Assembly (NCBI RefSeq): GCF_000974425.1
Contig: NZ_CP010429.1
Coordinates: 3,410,001-3,474,000 of the forward strand
DNA length: 64,000 nucleotides
Origin: Spirosoma radiotolerans
GTDB taxonomy: Bacteria; Bacteroidota; Bacteroidia; Cytophagales; Spirosomataceae
Direction of reading: 5' to 3'
Under the pieces are notes generated by a model. That model searched no databases, had not been told where the DNA came from, and was given only the letters and a program-made list of their open reading frames with translations. Shown piece after piece: positions 1 through 8,663 of this stretch; positions within the stretch are counted from its first letter, which is position 1; each line of letters begins with the position of its first letter. A program made the translations under genes and the position numbers.

Positions 1-58
1 TCTGTTCCTGCTGTTTCGATGTCGAGTCTGTAATCCGTTAGTCCTTAATGACCACTTT

Positions 59-1177
59 ATGCATTTCGATACCCTTGCTCTTCGCGCTACCCATCAGCCA
101 GATCCAACCACCGGAGCCGTTGTTTCTCCAATTCACTTGTCAACCACTTTTGCCCGCAATGAGGCCAACGAGTTGCCCGCAAATTACATATACGCCCGCC
201 CTAATAACCCGACCCGCGAGTCACTCGAAAAGGCAATCGCTGCCCTCGAAGGGGGAGCCGTTGGGATGGCGTTTGGCTCAGGACAGGCGGCAGCCATGAC
301 ACTTTTTCAGGCGCTTCGGCCGGGCGACCACGTATTGCTTTCTGCGGATGCATACTATGGCACTCCGGCTCTTCTCGAACAGGTTTTTCATCCCTGGGGG
401 CTGACCTACACACGGGTGAACATGAATGATTTAGACGCCGTCGAGTCGTCGCTTCACGAGAATACGCGCATCGTGTGGTGCGAAACGCCGTCAAATCCGA
501 TGCTGTCTATAACAGACTTATTGACTGTAAGCCGATTAGCGCATGAAGCGGGGGCCATTTGTGTGTGCGATAACACCTGGGCAACCCCTGTCCTTCAGCG
601 CCCGATCGACTTCAACGTCGATGTGGTCATGCACTCAACGACCAAATATTTTAGTGGCCACTCTGATGTACTGGGGGGCGCGCTGGTATTCAAACAGGAT
701 AATGAGTTTACGCAGCGTGTTCGGCTGTTGCAGGGGCTATCCGGGGCGGTTCCCTCGCCGTTCGATTGCTGGCTGGTAAGCCGGGGCATTAAAACGCTGG
801 GGGTCCGAGTGCGGGCACAAAGCCTGACCGCTCAAGCCATTGCCGAGTTCCTGGATGGGCATCCGTCCGTTGAGAGAGTGCATTATCCGGGCTTGGCCAA
901 TCACCCCGACCGGGCTCTGATTCAGCAACAAATGAATGGACCGGGCGCTATGTTATCCGTTCAGGTAAACGGGGATGCCACCGACGCGTTGCAGTTCATT
1001 AGCCGGCTGAAATTAATTACGCGGGCAACCAGCCTCGGCGGTGTAGAGAGCCTGATCGAGCATCGAGCCAGTGTGGAGGGAATAAACTCAACGACACCCA
1101 AGAATCTGCTTCGCTTATCCGTCGGGCTGGAACATGCCGATGACTTGATCGCCGATCTGGCGCAGGCACTGAGATAA
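59..1177 (+). CDS. Cys/Met-metabolism PLP-dependent transsulfuration enzyme (cystathionine gamma-synthase/lyase type)
   Basis: This is a fold-type I PLP enzyme of the transsulfuration family, which makes or cleaves cystathionine-like thioethers in the cytoplasm. The sequence has the N-terminal ATHQPDPTTGAVVSPIHLST block, YIYARPNNPT near residue 45, and the PLP lysine in HSTTKYFSGHSD near residue 195. The tail SLGGVESLIEHRAS is typical. At 372 residues it is close to the usual 380-400. Synthase, beta-lyase and gamma-lyase cannot be told apart from motifs alone, so no symbol is given. It stands alone, followed by a convergent small gene. Confidence 0.9.
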   Translation: MHFDTLALRATHQPDPTTGAVVSPIHLSTTFARNEANELPANYIYARPNNPTRESLEKAIAALEGGAVGMAFGSGQAAAMTLFQALRPGDHVLLSADAYYGTPALLEQVFHPWGLTYTRVNMNDLDAVESSLHENTRIVWCETPSNPMLSITDLLTVSRLAHEAGAICVCDNTWATPVLQRPIDFNVDVVMHSTTKYFSGHSDVLGGALVFKQDNEFTQRVRLLQGLSGAVPSPFDCWLVSRGIKTLGVRVRAQSLTAQAIAEFLDGHPSVERVHYPGLANHPDRALIQQQMNGPGAMLSVQVNGDATDALQFISRLKLITRATSLGGVESLIEHRASVEGINSTTPKNLLRLSVGLEHADDLIADLAQALR

Positions 1178-1226
1178 AGAATCATATCCGCGCGGCAGCA
1201 ACCAAGCGTTGGCTTTTGCCTGGTCG

Positions 1227-1571
1227 TCAATGCTTTTTCGGCGTTATATGCGGGACTGTCTTCGGATACAGGCCTGGCGGTTCGATTGGCCCGTTCGGAT
1301 ACCGACGCGCCCCAGGCATGGTATAGGTCGTGGACGAATCCGGCACTGAAATGGGCATGTTGTCCAACGTAGCCCGCACGATGTTGGGGCCGTCCTTGGG
1401 GGTACGGTAAAAGGAATTGTTCGGCCTCGCAGTGGGCATTCGGCTGGATTCGTTTAAATCAGGCGAAAACCGTTGCCGTTCCTCCGGAATGGAATCCTTC
1501 CGAATGGATTTAACAGGACCTTGCGCATACGCATAAGCCGAGATCAATAGTAAGTAGAGTAACTTGCTCAT
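1227..1571 (-). CDS. Small secreted protein of unknown function
   Basis: This reading frame encodes 114 residues and starts with a clear signal peptide (MSKLLYLLLISAYAYAQG, cleavage after AYA). The mature part is proline-rich, hydrophilic and probably disordered (for example RPNNSFYRTPKDGP and YPNGPIEPPGLYPKTV). I chose the internal methionine at 1571 because the upstream 12 residues would spoil the signal peptide. I recognise no family. A periplasmic or surface location is inferred from the signal only. Confidence 0.6.
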   Translation of the reverse strand: MSKLLYLLLISAYAYAQGPVKSIRKDSIPEERQRFSPDLNESSRMPTARPNNSFYRTPKDGPNIVRATLDNMPISVPDSSTTYTMPGARRYPNGPIEPPGLYPKTVPHITPKKH

Positions 1572-1711
1572 CGGCTTAGTCTGGGTTAAGTTTACAGGAT
1601 GATGCAAAGACCCATTCTATTCCATAATCGTTGCATTACCTACCCGCTTTATCGGTGGAAACTAAAGCAGTAACCCCGTGGTTTGTAAGGCATATTCTCT
1701 GAATTGACCCC

Positions 1712-2308
1712 ATGAAAATTACACTAGTTTCTACCTCATCGCGCAAAAACAGCAATTCTCTGCGCTTCGTTACCTACGTCCGGAATCTTCTGACGGCCGG
1801 GGGGCAGCACGAGGTAACCATTGTTACATTTGAGCAGTATGATATTCCATTTGTCGGGCAGGGATCGGTCAAACCCGATCAGTTGACCCCTTTTCAGCAG
1901 GAGTTAACGAGTGCCTGGGAGGCTGCTGACGTGGTTCTGTTTGCGATGCCTGAGTATAACTGGACAGCTCCACCACAGGCAACCAACGCGATTCATCAAT
2001 TGGGTGGCCCCTCGTTCAAGCACCTGTTCGAAAACAAAGTCTTCGCAATGGTGGGCATTTCGAATGGACGCGGTGGCCGCCAGCCAGCCCTGGATATGAC
2101 AACGGTGATGAACAAGATTATCAGCTTCACCAATAGTTATTCAATTGTTTCGCCGAAGTTGTATGAGTCGCACGAGACAGACAAAAACCTGGACGAAAAC
2201 GGCCAGTTCAATGGCCACGAAGTATACGAACGGACGGTAAACGCATTTTTGACTTACACACTGAATGTGGCCAATCGGTGGTTAGCGCCAACGCTGGTGG
2301 AAAAATAA
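1712..2308 (+). CDS. NADPH-dependent FMN reductase family protein
   Basis: This 198-residue flavodoxin-like protein probably reduces FMN, quinones or azo compounds with NAD(P)H. The phosphate-binding loop STSSRKNSNSLRF lies at residues 6-18, and the flavin-contact motif FAMPEYNWTAPPQATNAI is near residue 77. GISNGRGGRQ near residue 112 is the second flavin loop. Length fits the FMN_red family. A perfect hairpin terminator follows at 2330-2370. The physiological electron acceptor cannot be deduced. Confidence 0.85.
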   Translation: MKITLVSTSSRKNSNSLRFVTYVRNLLTAGGQHEVTIVTFEQYDIPFVGQGSVKPDQLTPFQQELTSAWEAADVVLFAMPEYNWTAPPQATNAIHQLGGPSFKHLFENKVFAMVGISNGRGGRQPALDMTTVMNKIISFTNSYSIVSPKLYESHETDKNLDENGQFNGHEVYERTVNAFLTYTLNVANRWLAPTLVEK

Positions 2309-2329
2309 TAGGGACTTTGTTGCCCGTAA

Positions 2330-2370
2330 TGAAAAAGCACGAAGAGCGTTCAACTCTTCGTGCTTTTTCA
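2330..2370 (+). terminator. Perfect hairpin terminator after the FMN reductase gene
   Basis: Arms 2330-2346 and 2354-2370 are perfectly complementary over 17 bases with a 7-base loop. The stem begins with an A run and ends with a T run, so it could stop transcription in either direction. It sits 22 bases after the reductase stop codon. Confidence 0.85.
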
Positions 2371-2403
2371 TTGGCCTGAACTCCGTGATTAATCTTGCTT
2401 ACC

Positions 2404-2793
2404 ATGAAACAACGAATTTCACAGATTAGCCTTGTCGTTGCTGATTATGATGAGGCCATTGCCTTTTATACGCAAAAACTTAGCTTCACGCTGGTTGAAG
2501 ACACTGTCCTGAGCGAAACGAAACGCTGGGTTCGAATAGCTCCGCCTGGCTCTACAGACTTTTGCCTGTTGCTGGCCCAGGCCGCAAACGAGGAGCAAAA
2601 AAGGCGGGTAGGTAACCAGACGGGTGGGCGGGTCTTCCTTTTCTTGTATACAGATGATTTCTGGCGGGACTACAACACCATGATTGCCAACAACGTAACG
2701 TTTGTACGTCAACCTTCAGTAGAAGAATACGGCACAGTAGCTGTATTTGAGGATTTATATGGCAACTTGTGGGACATGATTGAGCCCAAATAG
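2404..2793 (+). CDS. VOC family (glyoxalase/bleomycin-resistance fold) protein
   Basis: This 129-residue single-module VOC protein starts RISQISLVVADYDEAIAFYT, the usual first beta-alpha unit, and ends with VAVFEDLYGNLWDMIE, which carries the second metal-ligand region. Members include glyoxalase I, dioxygenases and resistance proteins, and the substrate is unknown here. The ATG at 2404 fits the family start better than an upstream TTG at 2395. It lies between two hairpin terminators, so it is probably monocistronic. Confidence 0.8.
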   Translation: MKQRISQISLVVADYDEAIAFYTQKLSFTLVEDTVLSETKRWVRIAPPGSTDFCLLLAQAANEEQKRRVGNQTGGRVFLFLYTDDFWRDYNTMIANNVTFVRQPSVEEYGTVAVFEDLYGNLWDMIEPK

Positions 2794-2803
2794 CGTAGCG
2801 CAC

Positions 2804-2841
2804 TGACACTGCCTCAATCGTTCTAAGAGTGGGCAGTGTCA
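2804..2841. terminator. Hairpin between convergent VOC and cysteine desulfurase genes
   Basis: Arms 2804-2813 and 2832-2841 form a perfect 10-base inverted repeat with an 18-base loop, placed between two convergent stop codons. A strong T run is absent, so termination is likely but not certain. Confidence 0.5.
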
Positions 2842-2853
2842 ATGGTTAGTACC

Positions 2854-4044
2854 TTACACAAGCTTACCCTCTTTGGCGTATAAGCCAACCAACGTGTCAA
2901 CGGCATAATCGATCTCATCGGGAGTATTGTATTTACCGAATGAGAACCGAACATAGCCCCGGTCAGCATCGAGGCCCGGTAAGGCGGCCAACACGTGGGA
3001 GCCAATACTTGAACCACTTGAACAGGCCGACCCTCCCGACGCAGAAATACGGGCAATGTCTAAACTGAACAGCAGCATATCACTGATATCTGAGGCAGGC
3101 AGACTGACATTCAGCACGGTATACAAGCTATTGTCAACGTCAGCCGAATCGCCGTTGAACTGCACCTCCGGCATTTGCGCACGTAGTTGCTCAATCATCC
3201 GATTTTTCAGCGACGTGATGTGCTGCCGATGTTCGTCCATATCGCGGTAAGCTATTTCAAGAGCTTTGGCCAGCCCGACAATGCCGTATACATTTTCGGT
3301 GCCACCCCGCATGTTGCGTTCCTGCGCCCCACCATAGACAAACGGATTAATTTTCACCCGGTCGGCATTGACGTACAGGAAACCGACGCCTTTGGGTCCG
3401 TGAAATTTATGACCGGCACCCACAATGAAATCGACAGGCAACTGTTGCAAGTTATGCCGAAAATGGCCCATCGTCTGTACCGTATCGGAATGGAAAATGG
3501 CATCATACGAGCGACACAACGCCCCTACCCGATTCAGATCCAGCATATTACCGATCTCGTTGTTGCCATGCATGAGCGAGACCAGTGAGCGGGTTGATCC
3601 GGCTCCAGCCTGTTGATTTTTCCGTAGAAGTTCTTCCAGATGAGCCAAATCAATATGCCCTTTCTGGTCTATGTTCACCATGCTTAGCTGGATAACGCCC
3701 TGTTTGGCCAGGTGTTCGAGTGTATGCAGCACGGCATGGTGCTCTAGTGGCGAGGTAATCGCATGAGTAAGACCATAGGTTTCAACACTGCTCCGAATGG
3801 CCGTATTGTCGGCTTCGGTTCCACCCGACGTAAAGAAAATTTCGGCAGGCGACGTGTTCAATAACGTAGCCACCGTTTTTCGCGCTTTTTCAAGGGCCGT
3901 TCGCACCGCCCGCCCATGACTATGGATGGACGAAGGGTTGCCAAACTGCTCCGTCATGAGCGGCAGCATAGCGTCCAGAACTTCGGGGTCGAGCCGGGTA
4001 GTAGCGGCATTATCGAGGTAAATGGCAGCGGTCGGTTTCATCAT
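2854..4044 (-). CDS. Cysteine desulfurase (NifS/IscS-like)
   Basis: This PLP enzyme takes sulfur from L-cysteine and passes it on as persulfide for Fe-S clusters or thio-modification. The N-terminus IYLDNAATTRLDPEVLDAM is diagnostic. The PLP lysine lies in VGAGHKFHGPKGVGFLYV, and the sulfur-carrying cysteine is in ISASGGSACSSGSS near residue 335. The start at 4044 is preferred because a TACCTTTG promoter element lies at 4065-4072, which would swallow the longer start at 4065. It diverges from mscS. No isc or suf genes are adjacent. Confidence 0.9.
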   Translation of the reverse strand: MMKPTAAIYLDNAATTRLDPEVLDAMLPLMTEQFGNPSSIHSHGRAVRTALEKARKTVATLLNTSPAEIFFTSGGTEADNTAIRSSVETYGLTHAITSPLEHHAVLHTLEHLAKQGVIQLSMVNIDQKGHIDLAHLEELLRKNQQAGAGSTRSLVSLMHGNNEIGNMLDLNRVGALCRSYDAIFHSDTVQTMGHFRHNLQQLPVDFIVGAGHKFHGPKGVGFLYVNADRVKINPFVYGGAQERNMRGGTENVYGIVGLAKALEIAYRDMDEHRQHITSLKNRMIEQLRAQMPEVQFNGDSADVDNSLYTVLNVSLPASDISDMLLFSLDIARISASGGSACSSGSSIGSHVLAALPGLDADRGYVRFSFGKYNTPDEIDYAVDTLVGLYAKEGKLV

Positions 4045-4064
4045 CAATCGGTTGTATCCGTTCA

Positions 4065-4072
4065 CAAAGGTA
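4065..4072 (-). promoter_or_regulatory. Bacteroidota -7 element for the cysteine desulfurase gene
   Basis: The minus strand reads TACCTTTG here, an exact match to TAnnTTTG. Transcription would begin around 4057-4060, just ahead of the chosen start codon at 4044. No good -33 TTG was seen at the expected distance. Confidence 0.55.
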
Positions 4073-4133
4073 CGGCGAATGCACTTACCATTGAAACAGT
4101 AAGTAAACGCGCGTCGTTCTCGTTCTACACGAT

Positions 4134-4141
4134 TACCTTTG
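4134..4141 (+). promoter_or_regulatory. Bacteroidota -7 element for mscS
   Basis: The plus strand reads TACCTTTG at 4134-4141, only four bases before the mscS ATG at 4146. If this element is used, the transcript starts at or within a few bases of the initiation codon, which implies leaderless or near-leaderless mRNA. The -33 region is poor. Confidence 0.5.
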
Positions 4142-4145
4142 CTTA

Positions 4146-5015
4146 ATGGATTTTTCTCAGGCTCCCGGCCTTATTTACGCCGAACTCTCTCTCTGGATAC
4201 GCAACGCCATCCGATTTGTGCCAGAATTGGCCGTGGCGATCATTGTCTTCGTTCTGTTTACCTTCCTGTCGCGTTGGTTAAGCCAGGGAATGGTACGGGG
4301 GCTACGCCGAGTTAGCGACAATCAATCGCTCGTTAACCTGACGGGAGCACTAATCAGGGTGATGGTCGTTGCGGTCGGGCTATTTGTCGCGCTCGGCGTA
4401 TTAGGGCTCGACAAAACGGTAACTTCCCTGCTGGCGGGTGCGGGCGTTATTGCGCTGGCGGTTGGGTTTGCGTTTCAGGATTTAACCGCCAATTTTATTT
4501 CGGGAACGATGATTGCCCTGGCCCGTCCGATCCAGGTGGGTGATACAGTCGAAACCAACGGCTACACCGGCAAAGTTCTTGACATTAAACTTCGCTCCGT
4601 TGTAATGGACAATGGACAGGGCCAAACCGTTGAGATTCCATCGAAAGATGTTTTTCAGAAACCAATCACCAATTTTTCGCGGATTGGTATTCGCCGGATC
4701 GAACTGGCAGCCGGTGTTTCGTACATCGACGATCTGGCAAAAGCCCAGCAGGTTGCCAAGATGGCCGTCGTCAGGCTTCCGTTTGTCTTAAAAGATCATC
4801 CCGTTGAATTGCATTATCGAAACTTCGCCGATGCCAACGTACAGTTTGTTCTGTGGTTCTGGATCAACCCATCCACGACCAACGCGCAAGCAGCTTTGAG
4901 CGAGGCCATTATCGCCGTCAAACGAGCCTTCGATGAGCACCAGATCCTGATTGTCTTCGCCGGTCAAACGTTTGATCTGAAACAGAAATTGGCGAATACC
5001 CAGCCGGGAAGCTAA
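4146..5015 (+). CDS. Mechanosensitive ion channel of the MscS family
   Basis: This 289-residue inner-membrane protein protects cells from hypo-osmotic shock by opening under membrane tension. There are hydrophobic segments near residues 20-42 and 65-90, then the glycine/alanine-rich pore helix region LAGAGVIALAVGFAFQDLTANFISG. The beta domain follows (RPIQVGDTVETNGYTGKVLDIKLRSVVM), and then the alpha/beta C-terminal domain. The size matches small-conductance MscS. It shares a divergent promoter region with the cysteine desulfurase gene. Confidence 0.92.
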   Translation: MDFSQAPGLIYAELSLWIRNAIRFVPELAVAIIVFVLFTFLSRWLSQGMVRGLRRVSDNQSLVNLTGALIRVMVVAVGLFVALGVLGLDKTVTSLLAGAGVIALAVGFAFQDLTANFISGTMIALARPIQVGDTVETNGYTGKVLDIKLRSVVMDNGQGQTVEIPSKDVFQKPITNFSRIGIRRIELAAGVSYIDDLAKAQQVAKMAVVRLPFVLKDHPVELHYRNFADANVQFVLWFWINPSTTNAQAALSEAIIAVKRAFDEHQILIVFAGQTFDLKQKLANTQPGS

Positions 5016-5044
5016 GCAATCCTACGTGACTACGCTAAAAAAAG

Positions 5045-5078
5045 GGATAACCACATCGTCGGTCCAATGTGGTTATCC
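5045..5078 (+). terminator. Hairpin terminator after mscS
   Basis: Arms 5045-5056 and 5067-5078 are perfect 12-base inverted repeats, followed by a short T-rich stretch. It lies 30 bases after the mscS stop codon. Confidence 0.7.
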
Positions 5079-5286
5079 TTTCTTTGCTAGGGTAAACGTT
5101 ATTTCAGCATAAAATCAGTACTTTTAGCGCTACGAAACGTCTTCTCATTACATATTATCCCTCAAGACTGAAGCGCCTTATCACCAATAAGTAGGGCGTT
5201 GCTTACTGCCGTATGCCGGTTGATGAGCGATCAGTCTTCCGCTTGCCTCAGGCAAGCCTTTTCCTTCATTTCCTAAAAGTCAATTT

Positions 5287-6129
5287 ATGAAATTTCACGA
5301 TTTCATCACGGGCATACTATGCTTACTGGTAGCCCTGACCCTATCGTGCTCCAAACCGCTATCCAAACGGACGGCCAACCAATTGCATACCATGCAGAAA
5401 GAAACACTCCATAAATCACTGATACGCGATTTCTACCGGCGGGCCGTGGCCCAGGGCGATACTGCCTTTGCCGAACAGCTTATTTCCGATACTTATATTC
5501 AGCATAGTTCAGCCCTGAAACCTGGCAAAGCGGGAGTTCTAGAGGCTCTGAACCTGATGAAGCAGATGCCTAAACCAACCGCAACAGCCACACCATTTAT
5601 GCGGCTCATTGCCGAAGATGATTACGTGGTTACGAACCTGCGTTTTGACTGGGGAGGTAGACAGAAGGTCGTCGTCGATCTATTTCGGTTCGAGAATAAC
5701 CAGGTGGCCGAACACTGGGACGCGGTGCAGGAACAACCCGAAACAACGGCTAACGGTAATGCCATGATGGATGGAGACTTACCATCGGAAGATACGGCCC
5801 TCACAGCGACCAATAAAAAAATTGCGGTCGAGTTTTATCAACGGATTTTCATTGACAGGCAAGTACAGGATCTACCTGAGTTTGTTGCCGATGATCTTAT
5901 CCAGCATAACCCCGAAATTGCCAATGGGCTTGAGGGATTGCACGCTTACCTGCGCCAGCCTTCCGACACCAAGTCTACCCTGACGATTCACAGAACAATT
6001 AGCGAGGGCAACTTTGTGGTTATTCAGGCAGAAGGTAAACGCGCGGCTAATCCCATCATGGTTTATGAAATTTTCCGCCTTGACCAGAGAAAAGTAGTCG
6101 AACAGTGGACGGTGGAAAGTAGGCTATAG
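5287..6129 (+). CDS. Secreted or lipoprotein with two SnoaL/NTF2-like domains
   Basis: The protein has 280 residues. The N-terminus has a hydrophobic signal ending LVALTLSCSKPL, a loose lipobox, so it may be an outer-membrane lipoprotein facing the periplasm. Two tandem units of the SnoaL-like predicted ester-cyclase type follow. Unit 1 (about residues 40-150) has FYRRAVAQGDTAFAEQLISD, YIQHSSALKPGK and VVDLFRFENNQVAEHWDA. Unit 2 (about 170-280) has FYQRIFIDRQ, LIQHNPEIANGLEG and VYEIFRLDQRKVVEQW. The duplication is plain. The substrate is unknown and it may be non-enzymatic. Confidence 0.75.
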   Translation: MKFHDFITGILCLLVALTLSCSKPLSKRTANQLHTMQKETLHKSLIRDFYRRAVAQGDTAFAEQLISDTYIQHSSALKPGKAGVLEALNLMKQMPKPTATATPFMRLIAEDDYVVTNLRFDWGGRQKVVVDLFRFENNQVAEHWDAVQEQPETTANGNAMMDGDLPSEDTALTATNKKIAVEFYQRIFIDRQVQDLPEFVADDLIQHNPEIANGLEGLHAYLRQPSDTKSTLTIHRTISEGNFVVIQAEGKRAANPIMVYEIFRLDQRKVVEQWTVESRL

Positions 6130-6131
6130 TT

Positions 6132-6193
6132 TAGCCAACAAAAAAGTCGTCAGTATCTATTGGATAGATCACTGACGACTTTTTTGTTGGCTA
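6132..6193. terminator. Bidirectional terminator, 23-base perfect stem
   Basis: Arms 6132-6154 and 6171-6193 are perfectly complementary, with a further 6-base inner match. A6 and T6 runs lie within the stem. It sits between convergent genes and should serve both. Confidence 0.9.
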
Positions 6194-6206
6194 CCTTACG
6201 ACTTTG

Positions 6207-7451
6207 TCATTTCACTTTATAGAATTTGGCCCCGAACAGGAAGATAACCGTGTAACAGATAATGGGCAGGTAATAAGCCGATGCCACATCGTGTTCGGCC
6301 GCCATACCCATCAAAAAGGGAAAAACGGCCCCGCCCACGACGCCCATTGAAATAAAGGAGGATGCCTGCTGCGTATGCGAACCAAGGTTCTTTAACCCCA
6401 GACTAAAGATGGTTGGGAACATGATGCTGAAAAAGAAATTGAGCATCAACAGCGCGATAAACGAAGGCCAGCCAAAACTTTGGGCGATGATGAGACACAT
6501 CACAATGTTACAGGCGGCAAAAATAGCCAGCAACGAATGGGGCGCGATAATCCGCATCAGGAACGTACCCGCAAAACGTCCGGCCAGCATGAGTCCCATA
6601 AAGAGAATCATGTAATTGCCCGCTGTAGCGTCGGAAAAGCCCATTTTCTCGTGGCCATAATTAATGAAGAAGGCCCAGGTTCCGCCCTGTGCGGCCACAT
6701 TGAAAAACTGAGCGATAACGGCCCAGATGAAATGCTTGTGTTCGAAAAGAGTTTTTCCGGGCGCCGTGTCCACATTGGCGGCATCTGGATCGGCCACAAC
6801 AGCGTGCGGGTCCGTCAGTGCAGGCACTTTGACAAAGGAAAACAGAATGGCAATGCTCGCAATAACGCTACCGATCACAATGTATAAGGTCTTAACCGAC
6901 GTCAGGTCAGTGCTTCCGGCGGTATTGTTCCGGAGCAGAAAATAAGAGCCGATAGCGGGTCCGATGATGGCCCCCAAGGCGTTGAAGGCCTGAGCAAAGT
7001 TAATGCGCTGGTCGCTGGTACGCTGGTCGCCAAGGGAGGCAACAAAGGGGTGCGCAACGGTTTCAAGGGTTGAGATTCCACAGCCCAGGATAAAGAGAGC
7101 AATGCCAAAATACGTAAAGGATGCAGCCGCAGCGGCCGGAACAAACAAAAACGAGCCCAGTGCAAACAGGGAAAGCCCTAATAATACCCCATTTTTATAC
7201 CCAAACCGCTTCATAAACAAACCGGCAGGAATACCCATCACAAAGTAGGCGCCAAAAATAGCAAATTGGACGAAGGCCGATTGTGTCTTGGTAAGGCTTA
7301 GAACGTGTTGAAAGTGCTTGTTTAATACATCGCCCATGGTAATGGCAATGCCCCAGAACATGAAAAGCGACGTAACAAAGACAAGAGTAATGAGGTACTT
7401 AGTTTCGGTAAAAGCGGCTTTCGATGGGCCGGGGACAGTTGTTGCCTGCAT
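6207..7451 (-). CDS. FucP-type sugar:proton symporter (major facilitator superfamily)
   Basis: This 414-residue protein has about 12 transmembrane helices. It resembles the L-fucose permease group of sugar MFS carriers common in Bacteroidota: FVTSLFMFWGIAITMGDVLN near residue 27, FGAYFVMGIPAGLFMKRFGYK around helix 2, and ETVAHPFVASLGDQRTSDQRINFAQ in the middle. It should import a sugar across the inner membrane by proton symport. The sugar (fucose, glucose or another) is not readable from the sequence. No sugar catabolic gene lies next to it. Confidence 0.88.
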   Translation of the reverse strand: MQATTVPGPSKAAFTETKYLITLVFVTSLFMFWGIAITMGDVLNKHFQHVLSLTKTQSAFVQFAIFGAYFVMGIPAGLFMKRFGYKNGVLLGLSLFALGSFLFVPAAAAASFTYFGIALFILGCGISTLETVAHPFVASLGDQRTSDQRINFAQAFNALGAIIGPAIGSYFLLRNNTAGSTDLTSVKTLYIVIGSVIASIAILFSFVKVPALTDPHAVVADPDAANVDTAPGKTLFEHKHFIWAVIAQFFNVAAQGGTWAFFINYGHEKMGFSDATAGNYMILFMGLMLAGRFAGTFLMRIIAPHSLLAIFAACNIVMCLIIAQSFGWPSFIALLMLNFFFSIMFPTIFSLGLKNLGSHTQQASSFISMGVVGGAVFPFLMGMAAEHDVASAYYLPIICYTVIFLFGAKFYKVK

Positions 7452-7651
7452 GGTTTAGGTTTATTATAGGATGCCTACGTGCTATTTTAATCGGACGCTG
7501 ATCGATGATGTATACTTGTCCACGTTGGCAAAGTAATTTTTGGGTCTAAATTACCGCTTTCAGGTTAATTCCTGTATACCATGACGACAAACACAGCCCA
7601 GACAAATTTATCAGTTTCAGAACGATTCCACCACCAAAACATCAAACCCAA

Positions 7652-8614
7652 ATGGTAAAACTCATTGTTGGCATTTGTCTTACTGGCTTTATAGCGCTAA
7701 CCAATAAACTCTTACCAGACGTACTTATACCATCTAGTTTCCGACTGGCAGCGGCCACAGAGGCCAGCGTTCGGGATACGATACAGCATGATGGCCAGGT
7801 TCGTATCTACTGGGTACACCTCCCATCATCGTACGCAAAAACCGATACATCCCTACCATTGGTCATTGCGTTACACGGGGGCGGAGGAAGTGGACAGCAA
7901 TTTGAAGCTCAATCGAAACTAAGCGAAAAGGCTGACAAGGAAGGATTTATCGTGGTGTATCCCGATGGGCGACAAAACCCCGGTGTGCTAAGGTTACGTA
8001 CCTGGAATGCCGGTGGCTGCTGCGGTCAGATTTCCTCGGTTCAGCACACGGATGATGTAGGGTTTATAAAAAAATTAATCGACAAGCTGGCCGATACGTA
8101 TCGGGTCGATACCAAAAGAGTGTATGCCACTGGCCACTCCAATGGTGCTATGCTTTGCTACCGGCTGGCCTGCGAACTTCCGGATAAACTAGCGGCTATT
8201 GCGGCCAATTCAGGAACGATGCAGATCAAAACGGCTTGTCAACCCCGACGTGTCATGCCCATTCTTCATATACACTCCCAGTTGGACCAGAATGTACCGT
8301 TCGCAGGGGGTGTGGGATTGAGAAGTCTTAACAAACAATGGAATGCCCCCGTCGATAGTACGTTAAACGTGTTTGCTCGACTAGCCCACTGCACCACTCA
8401 AAAGCAAGTTGTACAAAAGACGTCGAGCTACACGTTTTATAAATGGGCAACTTGCACCGATGGCATTGAACTTCACTATTACCTAACCACCGATGGGGGT
8501 CATTCCTGGCCGGGCGGCACCAAAGCCGTTAGAATGGTTGGTGATCCACCCTCCGAAGCATTTCTGAATAATGACATCATCTGGCAGTTTTTCAAAAACT
8601 ATGCCCTTCCCTAG
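7652..8614 (+). CDS. Secreted alpha/beta-hydrolase of the PHB-depolymerase / feruloyl-esterase group
   Basis: This 320-residue protein has an N-terminal hydrophobic segment compatible with export. The oxyanion loop LPLVIALHGGGGSGQQFE is near residue 70. The nucleophile motif is YATGHSNGAML (serine near 169), and DGGHSWPGG near 288 carries the catalytic histidine. This pattern is that of the LpqC/PHB-depolymerase-like esterases, which also include feruloyl and acetylxylan esterases. The natural ester is unknown. The gene stands alone and ends at a GC-rich hairpin. Confidence 0.82.
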   Translation: MVKLIVGICLTGFIALTNKLLPDVLIPSSFRLAAATEASVRDTIQHDGQVRIYWVHLPSSYAKTDTSLPLVIALHGGGGSGQQFEAQSKLSEKADKEGFIVVYPDGRQNPGVLRLRTWNAGGCCGQISSVQHTDDVGFIKKLIDKLADTYRVDTKRVYATGHSNGAMLCYRLACELPDKLAAIAANSGTMQIKTACQPRRVMPILHIHSQLDQNVPFAGGVGLRSLNKQWNAPVDSTLNVFARLAHCTTQKQVVQKTSSYTFYKWATCTDGIELHYYLTTDGGHSWPGGTKAVRMVGDPPSEAFLNNDIIWQFFKNYALP

Positions 8615-8628
8615 CACTAGTCACTAAT

Positions 8629-8656
8629 TCGGCACCGGCTTTGAATCCGGTGCCGA
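8629..8656. terminator. GC-rich hairpin between convergent esterase and rtcB genes
   Basis: Arms 8629-8638 and 8647-8656 are perfect 10-base inverted repeats with an 8-base loop, lying between the two stop codons. There is no T run. Confidence 0.5.
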
Positions 8657-8663
8657 CCAAGAA

